A stretch of DNA of 64,000 bases from Tenacibaculum aiptasiae. Its GTDB lineage: Bacteria > Bacteroidota > Bacteroidia > Flavobacteriales > Flavobacteriaceae. Shown here one piece after another: positions 1-8,016 of this stretch. The stretch's first letter is position 1; every line of letters starts with the position of its first letter. The stretch is taken from positions 388,996-452,995 of the forward strand of contig NZ_WAAU01000003.1 in the NCBI RefSeq assembly GCF_008806755.1. The letters are read 5' to 3'. The position numbers and the translations under genes are program-made. The notes beneath the pieces are model-generated. The model had not been told where the DNA came from. It saw nothing but the letters and a program-made list of their open reading frames with translations, and did no database searches.

Positions 1-2
1 TA

Positions 3-1751
3 ATTTTTGCTGTTTTTCAATTGTTTATCAATCAAGAAAAACTACAAAAACAAGAAGAAGGGTTATTCTATCATAAAGATGTTGTTCGGTTGGTAAAAGA
101 CGCAACCATATATAGACTTTTACAAATAGAAGAGAAAAAAAATATTGCAGATGTAATTTCAGAAGCTATCGTAAAAGAGAACAACACGTTTGTAGATAAA
201 GAAAAAATTAATGAATTTCTTCTTCCTTTAGAAGATAAAATAAAGGAGGTAATCAATAATGTTTTTAAACCATTTACATCAATAAGCGATTTTTTATCAA
301 GAATATTAGAGCTCATCAATGTTTTAAAAGATACAGCAAACGATTTAGAGAAAGAATACTTGTTTAGGTTTTATACAGCATTTACGCAATTACAAAACTT
401 ACATAACGAGTTTAATTATGTACAAGATTTAAAAACATTACATCAGTTTTTTAAACAGTTAATTCAATCAGAAAGTTTGTCTTTTCAGGGAGAACCTTTA
501 CAAGGTTTGCAACTTATGGGAGTGCTAGAAACACGTATGTTAGATTTTGAAAACGTAATAATCACTTCAGTAAATGAGGGAGTGTTGCCAGCTAGTAGTC
601 AACAAAATACATTCATTCCTTTTGATGTGAAAATAGCATTTGGACTTCCAACATATAAAGAAAAAGATGCTCTTTTTTCGTATCACTTTTTTAGATTATT
701 ACAAAGAGCAAAGAACATTTATATACTGTATAATACAGAACATGATGTATTTGGAAGTGGAGAAAAAAGTCGTTTTGTAACACAGTTAGAAATGATAAGA
801 GATGATATTACTGAGGAAACAATAAGTCCAAAAGTAGTAACATCACCAGTAAAATTGAAAGAAATACAAAAAGATGAAAAAGCTTTAGAACGATTGCAAG
901 AACTGGCAAGGAAAGGAATTTCACCGTCGGCATTAACAAATTACTTATACAATCCGATAGCTTTTTATAAACAAAAAGTTTTAAAAATAAATGAGTTTGA
1001 AAATGTAGAAGAAACTGTGGCAGCGAATACAATGGGAACAGTAGTTCATGATACTCTGGAAGAATTATATAAGCCGTATTTAAATAAGTTTTTACAGTTA
1101 GAAGACCTACAACAAATGCATAAGAAAAGAGAAGAACTTGTTGTCTTTTTCTTTTCAAAACATTTTAGAAACGGAGATATAAAAACGGGTAAAAATAGAT
1201 TGGTTTTTGAAGTTGCAAATCGTTTTGTGAAAAATTTTTTAGCAAAAGAGGAACAATTACTAAAAGATAAAAACAACCAATTAAAAATTATAGCAACAGA
1301 GCAAAACTTAGCTGCTGAAATAGCTGTTGAAGGAATAGAGTTTCCAATAAAAATACATGGACAGGTTGATAGAATTGATGAACTAAACGGAGTAATCCGA
1401 ATTATTGATTATAAAACAGGTATGGTTAGTTCAACCAATTTAAAAGTTATAGATTTTGATAGCATTCGAGAGTTAAAATATCATAAAGCAATACAAGTTA
1501 TGTTATATGCTTTTTTATATACTCAAAATACTAAGTTTGATTTTTCTAAAGAAATAGAAGCAGGAATAATTTCTTTCAAGAATTTAAAAAGTGGTTTTTT
1601 GAAAATGAATTTTTCATCAAATTATAGAAAGCCTGATAATTTAGTAACAGAAGAGAAATTGAGCGAGTTTATGGGAGAGATAAAAGAGGTTTTAAAAGAA
1701 ATGTACAATCCAGAAGTTAGTTTTATGGAGCCAGCAGATTTACCGTATTAA
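3..1751 (+). CDS. PD-(D/E)XK nuclease family protein, AddB/RecB-like (5' truncated by window edge)
   Basis: The reading frame is open from the first bases, so the N-terminal part lies outside the window; 582 residues are visible. The C-terminal third carries RecB-type nuclease motifs: a GTVVHDTLEELY helix with the motif histidine, then VDRID followed by IIDYKTG (Asp and Asp-x-Lys metal and catalytic residues), then a Q-x-x-x-Y helix (IQVMLYAFLY). Upstream of this, TSVNEGVLPAS and the FFRLLQRAK region resemble the last helicase motifs of UvrD/AddB proteins. It probably acts in double-strand-break end processing with an AddA-like partner, which is not visible here. No cysteine occurs in the visible part, so the AddB iron-sulfur staple is absent. 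The 3' end overlaps the convergent GNAT gene by 4 bases. The family call is firm; the exact role is inferred. Confidence 0.85.
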   Translation: MFAVFQLFINQEKLQKQEEGLFYHKDVVRLVKDATIYRLLQIEEKKNIADVISEAIVKENNTFVDKEKINEFLLPLEDKIKEVINNVFKPFTSISDFLSRILELINVLKDTANDLEKEYLFRFYTAFTQLQNLHNEFNYVQDLKTLHQFFKQLIQSESLSFQGEPLQGLQLMGVLETRMLDFENVIITSVNEGVLPASSQQNTFIPFDVKIAFGLPTYKEKDALFSYHFFRLLQRAKNIYILYNTEHDVFGSGEKSRFVTQLEMIRDDITEETISPKVVTSPVKLKEIQKDEKALERLQELARKGISPSALTNYLYNPIAFYKQKVLKINEFENVEETVAANTMGTVVHDTLEELYKPYLNKFLQLEDLQQMHKKREELVVFFFSKHFRNGDIKTGKNRLVFEVANRFVKNFLAKEEQLLKDKNNQLKIIATEQNLAAEIAVEGIEFPIKIHGQVDRIDELNGVIRIIDYKTGMVSSTNLKVIDFDSIRELKYHKAIQVMLYAFLYTQNTKFDFSKEIEAGIISFKNLKSGFLKMNFSSNYRKPDNLVTEEKLSEFMGEIKEVLKEMYNPEVSFMEPADLPY

Positions 1752-2281
1752 ATATCCATATATACAATAATCCAATTTTGGTTGTTAGATTTATAAATAG
1801 ATAATTCTTTAAAACCAATTGCTTTATGTGCATTTAAAGACCGAGTATTGTTAGCGTCAATTTCAGTAATAATAGCATCATAAGTGTTAGAAAATGAATT
1901 TTTCATTTCTTCATATAAGCTTCTAAAAATTCCTTTGCCTCTGTAATTTTTATCAATACAAACTTGTCCCATCAAAATATAGTTGTCCTCTTTTTTAGAA
2001 GATTTATCAATTTCATTAAACATAGGAACTAAAACAGGAATTTCATTCCTAAATATTTTAGACATGGATAAAGCATAGCCAATAACTTGTTCTCCATGTT
2101 TAGCAATAATATGAGGATGTATATGGTGCATTTTTGTTAAAACCTCAATAGAATGTTGTACAGTTACAAAGCCTTGCTCCTTTTTCTCAATGTCAGTTAA
2201 GTTTTGAGGTAAGTTACTAATCTGTAAAGCTATAATTTGCTTTAGTTCTTCAATACTTGATGTTGTTTTGTACTGTATCAT
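1748..2281 (-). CDS. GNAT family N-acetyltransferase
   Basis: This 177-residue protein has the GNAT acetyl-CoA-binding signature: a beta strand with ILMGQVCIDKNYRGKGIFRSL (Q/R-x-x-G-x-G/A type loop) around residues 102-122, followed by TEIDANNTRSLNAHKAIGF near residues 140-158, the usual N-x-x-x-x-x-x-x-x-x-GF end of the fold. The acceptor substrate cannot be read from the sequence. It starts only 9 bases after the moaE stop and is likely co-transcribed with moaE. Its stop overlaps the end of the nuclease gene on the other strand. Confidence 0.85.
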   Translation of the reverse strand: MIQYKTTSSIEELKQIIALQISNLPQNLTDIEKKEQGFVTVQHSIEVLTKMHHIHPHIIAKHGEQVIGYALSMSKIFRNEIPVLVPMFNEIDKSSKKEDNYILMGQVCIDKNYRGKGIFRSLYEEMKNSFSNTYDAIITEIDANNTRSLNAHKAIGFKELSIYKSNNQNWIIVYMDI

Positions 2282-2290
2282 AAAAAAGAA

Positions 2291-2713
2291 TTATGGATGA
2301 GCATTTACCCAAACTTCACCATCTTCAAAGTATTCTTTTTTCCATATAGGTACAGTTTCTTTTAAAGTATCGATAGCATACTGGCAAGCATCAAAAGCAG
2401 CTTTTCTATGAGGAGAAGAAACGGTAATAATAACAGGAATATCTTCTATTTGTAATAAACCTTCGGCATGATGAATGGCAATTTTCTTAATAGGAAATTT
2501 ATCCAAAGCTATGTTAGCAATTTTTTGCATTTCTTTAATAGCCATGGGTTTATATGTTGAAAAATCTAGCTGAGTAACACTTTTGTTTTGAGTGGCATTT
2601 CTTACGGTTCCAACAAAAACAGCAATACCACCACAAGAAGGATCGGAAACAAAATTGTAACATTCTTGTAGATTTAATTTTTCTGATTTTATTAGTACAG
2701 AAGTGTTTTCCAT
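2291..2713 (-). CDS. moaE: Molybdopterin synthase catalytic (large) subunit MoaE
   Basis: MoaE transfers sulfur from thiocarboxylated MoaD to precursor Z (cPMP) to make molybdopterin. The protein has the family landmarks: GGIAVFVGTVRN near the N-terminus, HHAEGLL in the middle, SPHRKAAF with the conserved His-Arg pair, and the C-terminal PIWKKEYFEDG.VW segment that holds the catalytic lysine. The frame is open to 2764, but I place the start at the ATG at 2713. This gives the usual length of about 140 residues and removes a hydrophobic extension untypical of MoaE. The partner moaD is not adjacent but about 12 kb away (14575-14817), and no other molybdenum cofactor gene is visible. Confidence 0.92.
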   Translation of the reverse strand: MENTSVLIKSEKLNLQECYNFVSDPSCGGIAVFVGTVRNATQNKSVTQLDFSTYKPMAIKEMQKIANIALDKFPIKKIAIHHAEGLLQIEDIPVIITVSSPHRKAAFDACQYAIDTLKETVPIWKKEYFEDGEVWVNAHP

Positions 2714-2752
2714 ATTGATTAAAATAAGGTTAAATGTATTGCTAAAATATAG

Positions 2753-2760
2753 TATTTTCG
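2753..2760 (+). promoter_or_regulatory. Bacteroidota -7 box TATTTTCG for the 2790 gene
   Basis: The sequence matches TAnnTTCG, a variant of the Bacteroidota -7 consensus TAnnTTTG. It lies 29 bases before the ATG at 2790. I see no clear -33 TTTG at the expected spacing. Confidence 0.45.
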
Positions 2761-2789
2761 ACAACTAAATTTATCAAAACATAATTGCA

Positions 2790-4337
2790 ATGAAAAAAAC
2801 ACTTTTTTTAGTATTATTTATTCTTATTGCCTTAAAAATAAAGGCACAAGAAAGCCCAATAGATGTTACTTTGTTTAAAAGTGACGTTCAAAAAGAAAAA
2901 CAATCAAATGTTTTAAGAACTATTTTTAAAGACGAGTCTAATAAGTTATATGTACTTAAAACTTCAGAAAATGAAAAGTACTTTTATATAGATGTTTTTG
3001 ATAATGATTTTAAAAAGATAAAATCATTTGAACATAAAATAGAAAAAAGACGAGGAGTATCAGCAAGTTTTTTAAATGGAGATATTCTAGGCTTTATTGA
3101 GTATTATAGAAATAAGAAAGAAAAAAAGATAGAAGCTTTTTTATATACCTCAGTAAAAGAAGAACTTAATTTTACCAAAAGAAAAATTTTCGAAGTTACT
3201 ACAGATAGGTATCCATCATTTTTTGCATCTATTTTTTCAGGATCTAAAATAGATAGGGATTTTGAAGGTAATTTATCTTTTTCAAAATCAGGGAAATATA
3301 ATGTGTTTAATATAGATTCTTCAGATAAAAAAAATGAACATCATAGTATCTTAGTTTTTGATGAAGATTTTAATCAACTTTGGGAGAAGGAGTTTGAGTT
3401 ACCATACAAAGACAAGCAATTTAAACTTCAAGATGTAAAAGTATCGGATGAAGGAGAAGTATCTGTTTTAGGGAAAGTGTATCCTAAAAAGAAGAAAAAG
3501 AAAAAAGGGGGGAATTATCATTATGAGTTATTTAAAATCACAGAAAACAATGTAATTTCAACAAAATTGTCTGTAGAAGATCATTTTGTGGCAACTTTGG
3601 AATTAGATTTTACACCAGAAAATAAACTAAGTTGTATAGGTTTTTATTCAGATAGAAATGAGTTTAGGTTTAAGGGAGTATGTTCTTTTATTATCAATCC
3701 AGAAAACCTGAATATAGAAAACTCTAAATTTTCTCCATTTACTGAGCAGTTTTTAATGGATAAATATGGGAAATCGAAAGATAAAGAGTTGAGTAATATT
3801 AGATTTAAAAGTGTTTCATATCCAGATGAAGGAGGAATGATTATTACAGCAGAAGAATTTTTTATAACAACAACGTATGTTTACAACCGGTTTGGTGGAT
3901 ATACAAGAATATCATACAATTTTGACGATATAATTACATTGAAATTAAGTGATGAGGGAGATCTTTTATGGGCTAGAAATATCAATAAAGCACAAACGTC
4001 AGGATATTTTTCAAATCCATTAATGTCTTTTGGTACAGCGCAATGTAATAATAATGAGTATCTTATTTTAAACGCTCATAAGAAAATGGGAGAGTTGTCA
4101 GGAGGTAGAATAAAATTTAGAGAAAGCTTTTTATGGAAGGCAACAAGAAATAATACCAATTTATATATTGTTAAATTTGACGCCGATGGAAACTTTATTT
4201 ATAAAACTTTATTAGCTAATAAAGAAGAAGTAGCTCCTTTTAATTGCCGATATATAGAACAAGTTTCAAATAATGAGTTAATTTTATACGGTGAAAGAAG
4301 AAAGAAAAGACAATTTTTAAAAATAACAATCAACTAA
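2790..4337 (+). CDS. Secreted protein of unknown function
   Basis: I do not recognise this 515-residue protein. It begins with a clear Sec signal peptide (MKK, hydrophobic stretch, cleavage near IKAQE around residue 20). The mature part is beta-rich, with recurring patterns such as VFDNDF and VFDEDF followed by a short W/F-containing strand. This hints at a beta-propeller-like periplasmic or surface protein, but that is inference. A run of seven lysines followed by GG sits near residue 236 and is encoded by an A6G6 tract at 3501-3512, an unusually slippery sequence. No type IX sorting domain is evident at the C-terminus. It ends 9 bases before pgk, so the two may be co-transcribed. Confidence 0.8.
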   Translation: MKKTLFLVLFILIALKIKAQESPIDVTLFKSDVQKEKQSNVLRTIFKDESNKLYVLKTSENEKYFYIDVFDNDFKKIKSFEHKIEKRRGVSASFLNGDILGFIEYYRNKKEKKIEAFLYTSVKEELNFTKRKIFEVTTDRYPSFFASIFSGSKIDRDFEGNLSFSKSGKYNVFNIDSSDKKNEHHSILVFDEDFNQLWEKEFELPYKDKQFKLQDVKVSDEGEVSVLGKVYPKKKKKKKGGNYHYELFKITENNVISTKLSVEDHFVATLELDFTPENKLSCIGFYSDRNEFRFKGVCSFIINPENLNIENSKFSPFTEQFLMDKYGKSKDKELSNIRFKSVSYPDEGGMIITAEEFFITTTYVYNRFGGYTRISYNFDDIITLKLSDEGDLLWARNINKAQTSGYFSNPLMSFGTAQCNNNEYLILNAHKKMGELSGGRIKFRESFLWKATRNNTNLYIVKFDADGNFIYKTLLANKEEVAPFNCRYIEQVSNNELILYGERRKKRQFLKITIN

Positions 4338-4346
4338 ATTTAAGTA

Positions 4347-5534
4347 ATGAAAACACTTAACGATTTTAATTTCGAAAATAAAAAAGCATTAATACGAGTA
4401 GATTTTAATGTTCCTTTAAATGATAGTTTTAAAGTAACTGATGATACCAGAATACAAGCAGCTAAGAAAACGATTATAAAGATTTTAGAAGATGGAGGAA
4501 GCTGTGTGTTAATGTCACATTTAGGAAGACCAAAAGGAAAGGAAGATAAATTTTCATTACGTCATATTGTAGATAAAGTAACCGAAGTAATAGGAGTACA
4601 AGTTAAGTTTGTTGATGATTGTGTTGGTGATAAAGTATCAGCTGCTGTTGCTAATTTAAAAAACGGGGAGATTTTATTATTAGAAAATTTACGTTTTTAT
4701 TCAGAAGAAAAAGCAGGAGATATTGCTTTTGCTGAGCAATTATCTAAATTAGGAGATGTATATGTAAACGATGCTTTTGGAACTGCACACAGAGCACATG
4801 CATCTACAGCAGTAATAGCACAGTTTTTTCCAGAGAATAAATGTTTTGGAAATTTATTAGCTACCGAAATTGAAAGTATTGATAAGGTTTTAAACAATTC
4901 AGAAAAACCAGTAACAGCAATTTTAGGGGGAGCTAAAGTATCGTCTAAAATAGGTGTGATTGAAAATATTATTGAAAAAGTAGATCACATTATTGTAGGT
5001 GGAGGAATGACATTCACTTTTATTAAAGCTTTAGGAGGAACTATTGGAAATTCGTTAGTAGAAGATGATAAGTTAGATTTAGCTTTAGAAATATTAGAAA
5101 AAGCGAAAGCCAATAATACAGAAATACATTTACCAGTAGATGCAGTAATTGCAGATGCATTCTCAAATGATGCCAATACTCAAGAAGTAGATACAACTAA
5201 AATTCCTGAAGGATGGATGGGATTAGATTGTGGACCTAAAACATCAGAAAAATTTGCAGAAGTAATAGCAAAATCAAAAACTATTTTATGGAATGGACCA
5301 TTAGGAGTTTTTGAAATGGAAAAATTTGCTACAGGTACAGTAGCACTTGGAAATGCAATTGCTGAGGCAACAGCAAATGGAGCATTCTCTTTAGTGGGAG
5401 GAGGAGACTCAGTAGCAGCAGTTAAGCAATTCGGTTTTGGAGATAAGGTAAGTTATGTGTCTACAGGAGGAGGAGCTATGTTAGAAATGTTAGAAGGACA
5501 AACTTTACCAGGAATCGAAGCTGTTTTGAAATAA
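4347..5534 (+). CDS. pgk: Phosphoglycerate kinase
   Basis: Phosphoglycerate kinase converts 1,3-bisphosphoglycerate and ADP to 3-phosphoglycerate and ATP in glycolysis, in the cytoplasm. The 395-residue length is typical. Visible family motifs are IRVDFNVPL at residues 17-25 (substrate-binding signature), [17 protein letters not shown], the hinge-region [23 protein letters not shown] and the C-terminal nucleotide-binding GGGDSVAAV. It stands 9 bases after the unknown secreted protein and 27 bases before a small membrane protein, so a three-gene transcript is possible. Nothing unusual is seen. Confidence 0.97.
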   Translation: MKTLNDFNFENKKALIRVDFNVPLNDSFKVTDDTRIQAAKKTIIKILEDGGSCVLMSHLGRPKGKEDKFSLRHIVDKVTEVIGVQVKFVDDCVGDKVSAAVANLKNGEILLLENLRFYSEEKAGDIAFAEQLSKLGDVYVNDAFGTAHRAHASTAVIAQFFPENKCFGNLLATEIESIDKVLNNSEKPVTAILGGAKVSSKIGVIENIIEKVDHIIVGGGMTFTFIKALGGTIGNSLVEDDKLDLALEILEKAKANNTEIHLPVDAVIADAFSNDANTQEVDTTKIPEGWMGLDCGPKTSEKFAEVIAKSKTILWNGPLGVFEMEKFATGTVALGNAIAEATANGAFSLVGGGDSVAAVKQFGFGDKVSYVSTGGGAMLEMLEGQTLPGIEAVLK

Positions 5535-5561
5535 TAAATAGCTAAAGAAAAAGAAAATTAG

Positions 5562-6149
5562 ATGAAATATTGGTTTGGTAATGATAACAATTTTATAGTT
5601 GTTACAAATGAATCTATTTATATAGGTAAAACAAATAAATATATAAAATCTGAGTTAGTTACAGGTTTTGAAAAATCGATAATACCAGAAGATATTTTTA
5701 ATATCCCTTTTTCATATATAAAAAGTATTGAAAACCCAGAAGAAGACAATAAAATGAAAGTTTTTTATGGAGGTAGTTCTGAAGAAGAAATAATTATAAA
5801 TGATGAAAAAATAAAAAGAGAAGTTTTTCTTTATTTGAAAGAGAGTTTGTTTAGGTTTAATTATTTCAAAGAAAAACCTTCTTTTATGAAGTATATAAAA
5901 CCACAAGCTTTTGCTATATTGTTTTCAACAGCGATATTTTTATGGATATTTTTTTTAGCAGGAGAAATAGAAAAAGGCTACGAATATGAAGTAAGAGGAA
6001 GACAAGGTTTGGGAGGTCTTATTTTAGGATTAGCTCAATTTGGTACTGTTAAAGTAATTTTAGGATATTTAATAATTCTTTCAATAGCAGTGTTTGCATT
6101 GATTAAAAAACTTAAAAAAAGAACATTAACTGAATATTTAGTTAGATAA
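5562..6149 (+). CDS. Membrane protein of unknown function
   Basis: This 195-residue protein has no family that I recognise. The first 115 residues are soluble and beta-rich, starting MKYWFGNDNNFIVVTNESIY and resembling a small PH-like or photosystem-type strand pattern. Two transmembrane helices follow, at about residues 118-140 (AILFSTAIFLWIFFLAG) and 162-183 (VILGYLIILSIAVFALI), and then a basic tail KKLKKRTLTEYLVR. The likely topology is a cytoplasmic N-domain anchored in the inner membrane. It follows pgk by 27 bases and is closed by a strong intrinsic terminator, so it probably ends that transcript. Confidence 0.75.
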   Translation: MKYWFGNDNNFIVVTNESIYIGKTNKYIKSELVTGFEKSIIPEDIFNIPFSYIKSIENPEEDNKMKVFYGGSSEEEIIINDEKIKREVFLYLKESLFRFNYFKEKPSFMKYIKPQAFAILFSTAIFLWIFFLAGEIEKGYEYEVRGRQGLGGLILGLAQFGTVKVILGYLIILSIAVFALIKKLKKRTLTEYLVR

Positions 6150-6158
6150 TTAAATATG

Positions 6159-6184
6159 AATCCCGCAATTAGCGGGATTTTTTT
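6159..6184 (+). terminator. Intrinsic terminator after the pgk unit
   Basis: An 8-bp stem (AATCCCGC/GCGGGATT) with a 5-base loop runs into a seven-T tract, 9 bases after the stop of the membrane protein gene. Confidence 0.9.
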
Positions 6185-6217
6185 GTGTTAATTTTAAGAA
6201 GAAAAGATTATAAAAAA

Positions 6218-6235
6218 CCTTGTATTTTTACAAGG
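6218..6235. repeat. 18-bp inverted repeat upstream of the aldo/keto reductase
   Basis: Two 7-bp arms (CCTTGTA and TACAAGG) flank a 4-base spacer, 21 bases before the ATG at 6257. It sits where the promoter of this gene must be and has no T-tract, so an operator fits better than a terminator. No regulator gene lies next to it. Confidence 0.5.
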
Positions 6236-6256
6236 ATAATATTTGAGAATTAACTT

Positions 6257-7297
6257 ATGAAGTACACTACATTACCAAATACAGATATAAAAGTTTCTAA
6301 AATATGTTTAGGAACAATGACTTGGGGAAATCAAAATACAGAGGCTGATGGACACGAACAAATGGATTATGCCTTAGAACAAGGAGTAAACTTTTTTGAT
6401 ACTGCTGAATTATATTCAGTTCCAGCAACTCCTGAAACTTATGGAGCTACTGAAAAAATTATTGGGTCTTGGTTTAAAAAAACAGGAAACAGAGACAAAG
6501 TAGTATTGGCTTCAAAAATAGCAGGAAGTGGTGCTTATACGGCTCATATTCGTGAAGGAAGATTTGGAAGGGAAAATATAAAAGAAGCTGTAGAAGGGAG
6601 CTTAAAAAGGCTACAAACGGATTATATAGACTTATATCAATTACACTGGCCAGATAGAGGTGTAAATTGTTTTGGTGTTCGCGATTATCCTTATGAAACT
6701 TCAACCAAAGAAGCAGAAAACCATTTAGAGATTTTAGAAACCTTAAATGACCTAGTAAAAGAAGGTAAAATTAAGCAAGTTGGATTGTCAAATGAGACAC
6801 CTTGGGGAACTATGAAGTATTTGCAAACTGCAGAAGAAAAAGGGTTGCCAAGAATGGTTACAATTCAAAATTCATATTCATTAATCCACAGAGGTTATGA
6901 GTATGGAATGTCTGAAGTATCTATGAGAGAGAATATAGGATTGTTAGCGTATTCACCATTAGCACAAGGAGTGTTGTCTGGTAAATATTTAAACGGACAA
7001 ACACCAGAAGGAGCAAGAGGAACTTTGTTTCCAAGATTTATAGCAAGATATATGTCTGAAGGTTCTTTAAAAGCAGTGGAAGAATATCAGAAAATAGCTG
7101 TAAAACATGGATTAACACTTTCTGAATTATCATTGGCATATATCAATCAGTTACCATTTGTAACAAGTAATATTATTGGTGCAACAAAAATGAGCCAATT
7201 AAAAGAAAACATTAATTCTATTAATATTGATTTAAGCAAAGAGATTTTAGGAGAAATTGAAGCAGTACACGCGGTTATTCCGAATCCAGCACCTTAA
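6257..7297 (+). CDS. Aldo/keto reductase, Tas-like
   Basis: This NADPH-dependent oxidoreductase of the aldo/keto reductase superfamily has 346 residues. The N-terminus (CLGTMTWGNQNTEADGHEQMDYA) closely matches the E. coli Tas subgroup. The catalytic tetrad is visible: Asp48, Tyr53, Lys87 and His130 (QLHWPDRG). Near the C-terminus SNIIGATKMSQLKENI is the conserved cofactor phosphate-binding segment. The physiological substrate cannot be read. Its stop codon shares a base with the start of the cytochrome c gene (TAATG), so the two are translationally coupled. An inverted repeat upstream may be an operator. Confidence 0.93.
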   Translation: MKYTTLPNTDIKVSKICLGTMTWGNQNTEADGHEQMDYALEQGVNFFDTAELYSVPATPETYGATEKIIGSWFKKTGNRDKVVLASKIAGSGAYTAHIREGRFGRENIKEAVEGSLKRLQTDYIDLYQLHWPDRGVNCFGVRDYPYETSTKEAENHLEILETLNDLVKEGKIKQVGLSNETPWGTMKYLQTAEEKGLPRMVTIQNSYSLIHRGYEYGMSEVSMRENIGLLAYSPLAQGVLSGKYLNGQTPEGARGTLFPRFIARYMSEGSLKAVEEYQKIAVKHGLTLSELSLAYINQLPFVTSNIIGATKMSQLKENINSINIDLSKEILGEIEAVHAVIPNPAP

Positions 7298-7662
7298 TGA
7301 ATATTAAGAATAAAATACTAGCCTCTTACACTGTAGTATTTCTTGCTATAATTTTAATGGTATTGCTTTCTTTTGATTTTTTTGAAAGTAATTCAGAAGA
7401 AAAAAGAAACCAGTTTTTTTGCGGTACTGTGGATTTTGATGAGGAGTATAAAGAAGGAAAGAAACTTTTTAAAATGTTATGTGCTAGTTGCCATAAGTTA
7501 GATAAACTTGTTTTTGGACCTTCACTTAAGAAAGTTGAAATTGATTCAATTAGTTTATTTAAATATTTGAAATCAAATCAACATAGACCTAGTTTTCCTC
7601 AATTGTCTCAGGAAAATGTTAATGAAGTCTTGAAATATATAGAAAGTAAAAAACCGAAGTAA
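7297..7662 (+). CDS. Small membrane-anchored c-type cytochrome
   Basis: This 121-residue protein has an N-terminal transmembrane anchor (about residues 10-27) and a heme-binding CASCH at residues 62-66, set in GKKLFKMLCASCHKL and followed by FGPSLKKV as in class I cytochromes. The C-terminal helix SFPQLSQENVNEVLKYI is also typical. No methionine occurs after the CxxCH motif, so the usual distal Met ligand is missing; His96 (SNQHRPSF) lies where the Met loop should be. It probably works in periplasmic electron transfer. It overlaps the aldo/keto reductase gene by one base, and its stop lies inside the terminator stem. Confidence 0.88.
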   Translation: MNIKNKILASYTVVFLAIILMVLLSFDFFESNSEEKRNQFFCGTVDFDEEYKEGKKLFKMLCASCHKLDKLVFGPSLKKVEIDSISLFKYLKSNQHRPSFPQLSQENVNEVLKYIESKKPK

Positions 7663-7677
7663 TTAACTTCGGTTTTT
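7648..7677. terminator. Bidirectional terminator between convergent genes
   Basis: A 9-bp stem (AACCGAAGT/ACTTCGGTT) with a 5-base loop has six T on the plus-strand side and six A on the other, so it can end both the cytochrome transcript and the converging DUF6370 transcript. The cytochrome stop codon is within the hairpin. Confidence 0.88.
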
Positions 7678-7700
7678 TGTTTTTATGATATTATATAAAG

Positions 7701-8006
7701 TTATTCTACTATTTTAAAATTACTAACTTTAAATTTTTCGTTTTCTAATTTACCTGTAACTTCTACTTTTCTAATTGCATTACAAAAACCAATATTTTCA
7801 TCGTGTGCATCGCCATAATCGTCAATATGAGCCCCTTCAACAAAATAAGCTTTGCCATCAATTTTTATGGCTAAATCACATCCACGTTGGGTTTTTAGCT
7901 CAAACTGACATTGTCCGCAAGAAGCTTCTGTAACAAAAGTTTTTTCCTTTGGTTGCGCACATGAAAGTAATAAAAGTATACTACTAAAAGTAAAAAGAGA
8001 TTTCAT
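7701..8006 (-). CDS. DUF6370-like lipoprotein
   Basis: This 101-residue protein has a lipoprotein signal peptide with lipobox LLLSC (Cys16). The mature part carries SCGQCQFELKTQRGCDLAI and GFCNAIRKVEVTG, a cysteine pattern (C-x-x-C, C, C) that I associate with the DUF6370 family of Bacteroidota. It ends in a short strand typical of a small OB-like or beta-sandwich domain. Function is unknown; the cysteines could bind a metal or form disulfides in the periplasm. It lies 10 bases after the trpS stop and is likely read from the trpS promoter. Confidence 0.8.
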   Translation of the reverse strand: MKSLFTFSSILLLLSCAQPKEKTFVTEASCGQCQFELKTQRGCDLAIKIDGKAYFVEGAHIDDYGDAHDENIGFCNAIRKVEVTGKLENEKFKVSNFKIVE

Positions 8007-8016
8007 AAATAATTTT

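Noticed and set aside
808-1276. Minus-strand frames inside the nuclease gene
   Set aside because: They are antisense to conserved nuclease motifs, with no promoter or homology; taken as shadows of AT-rich coding sequence.
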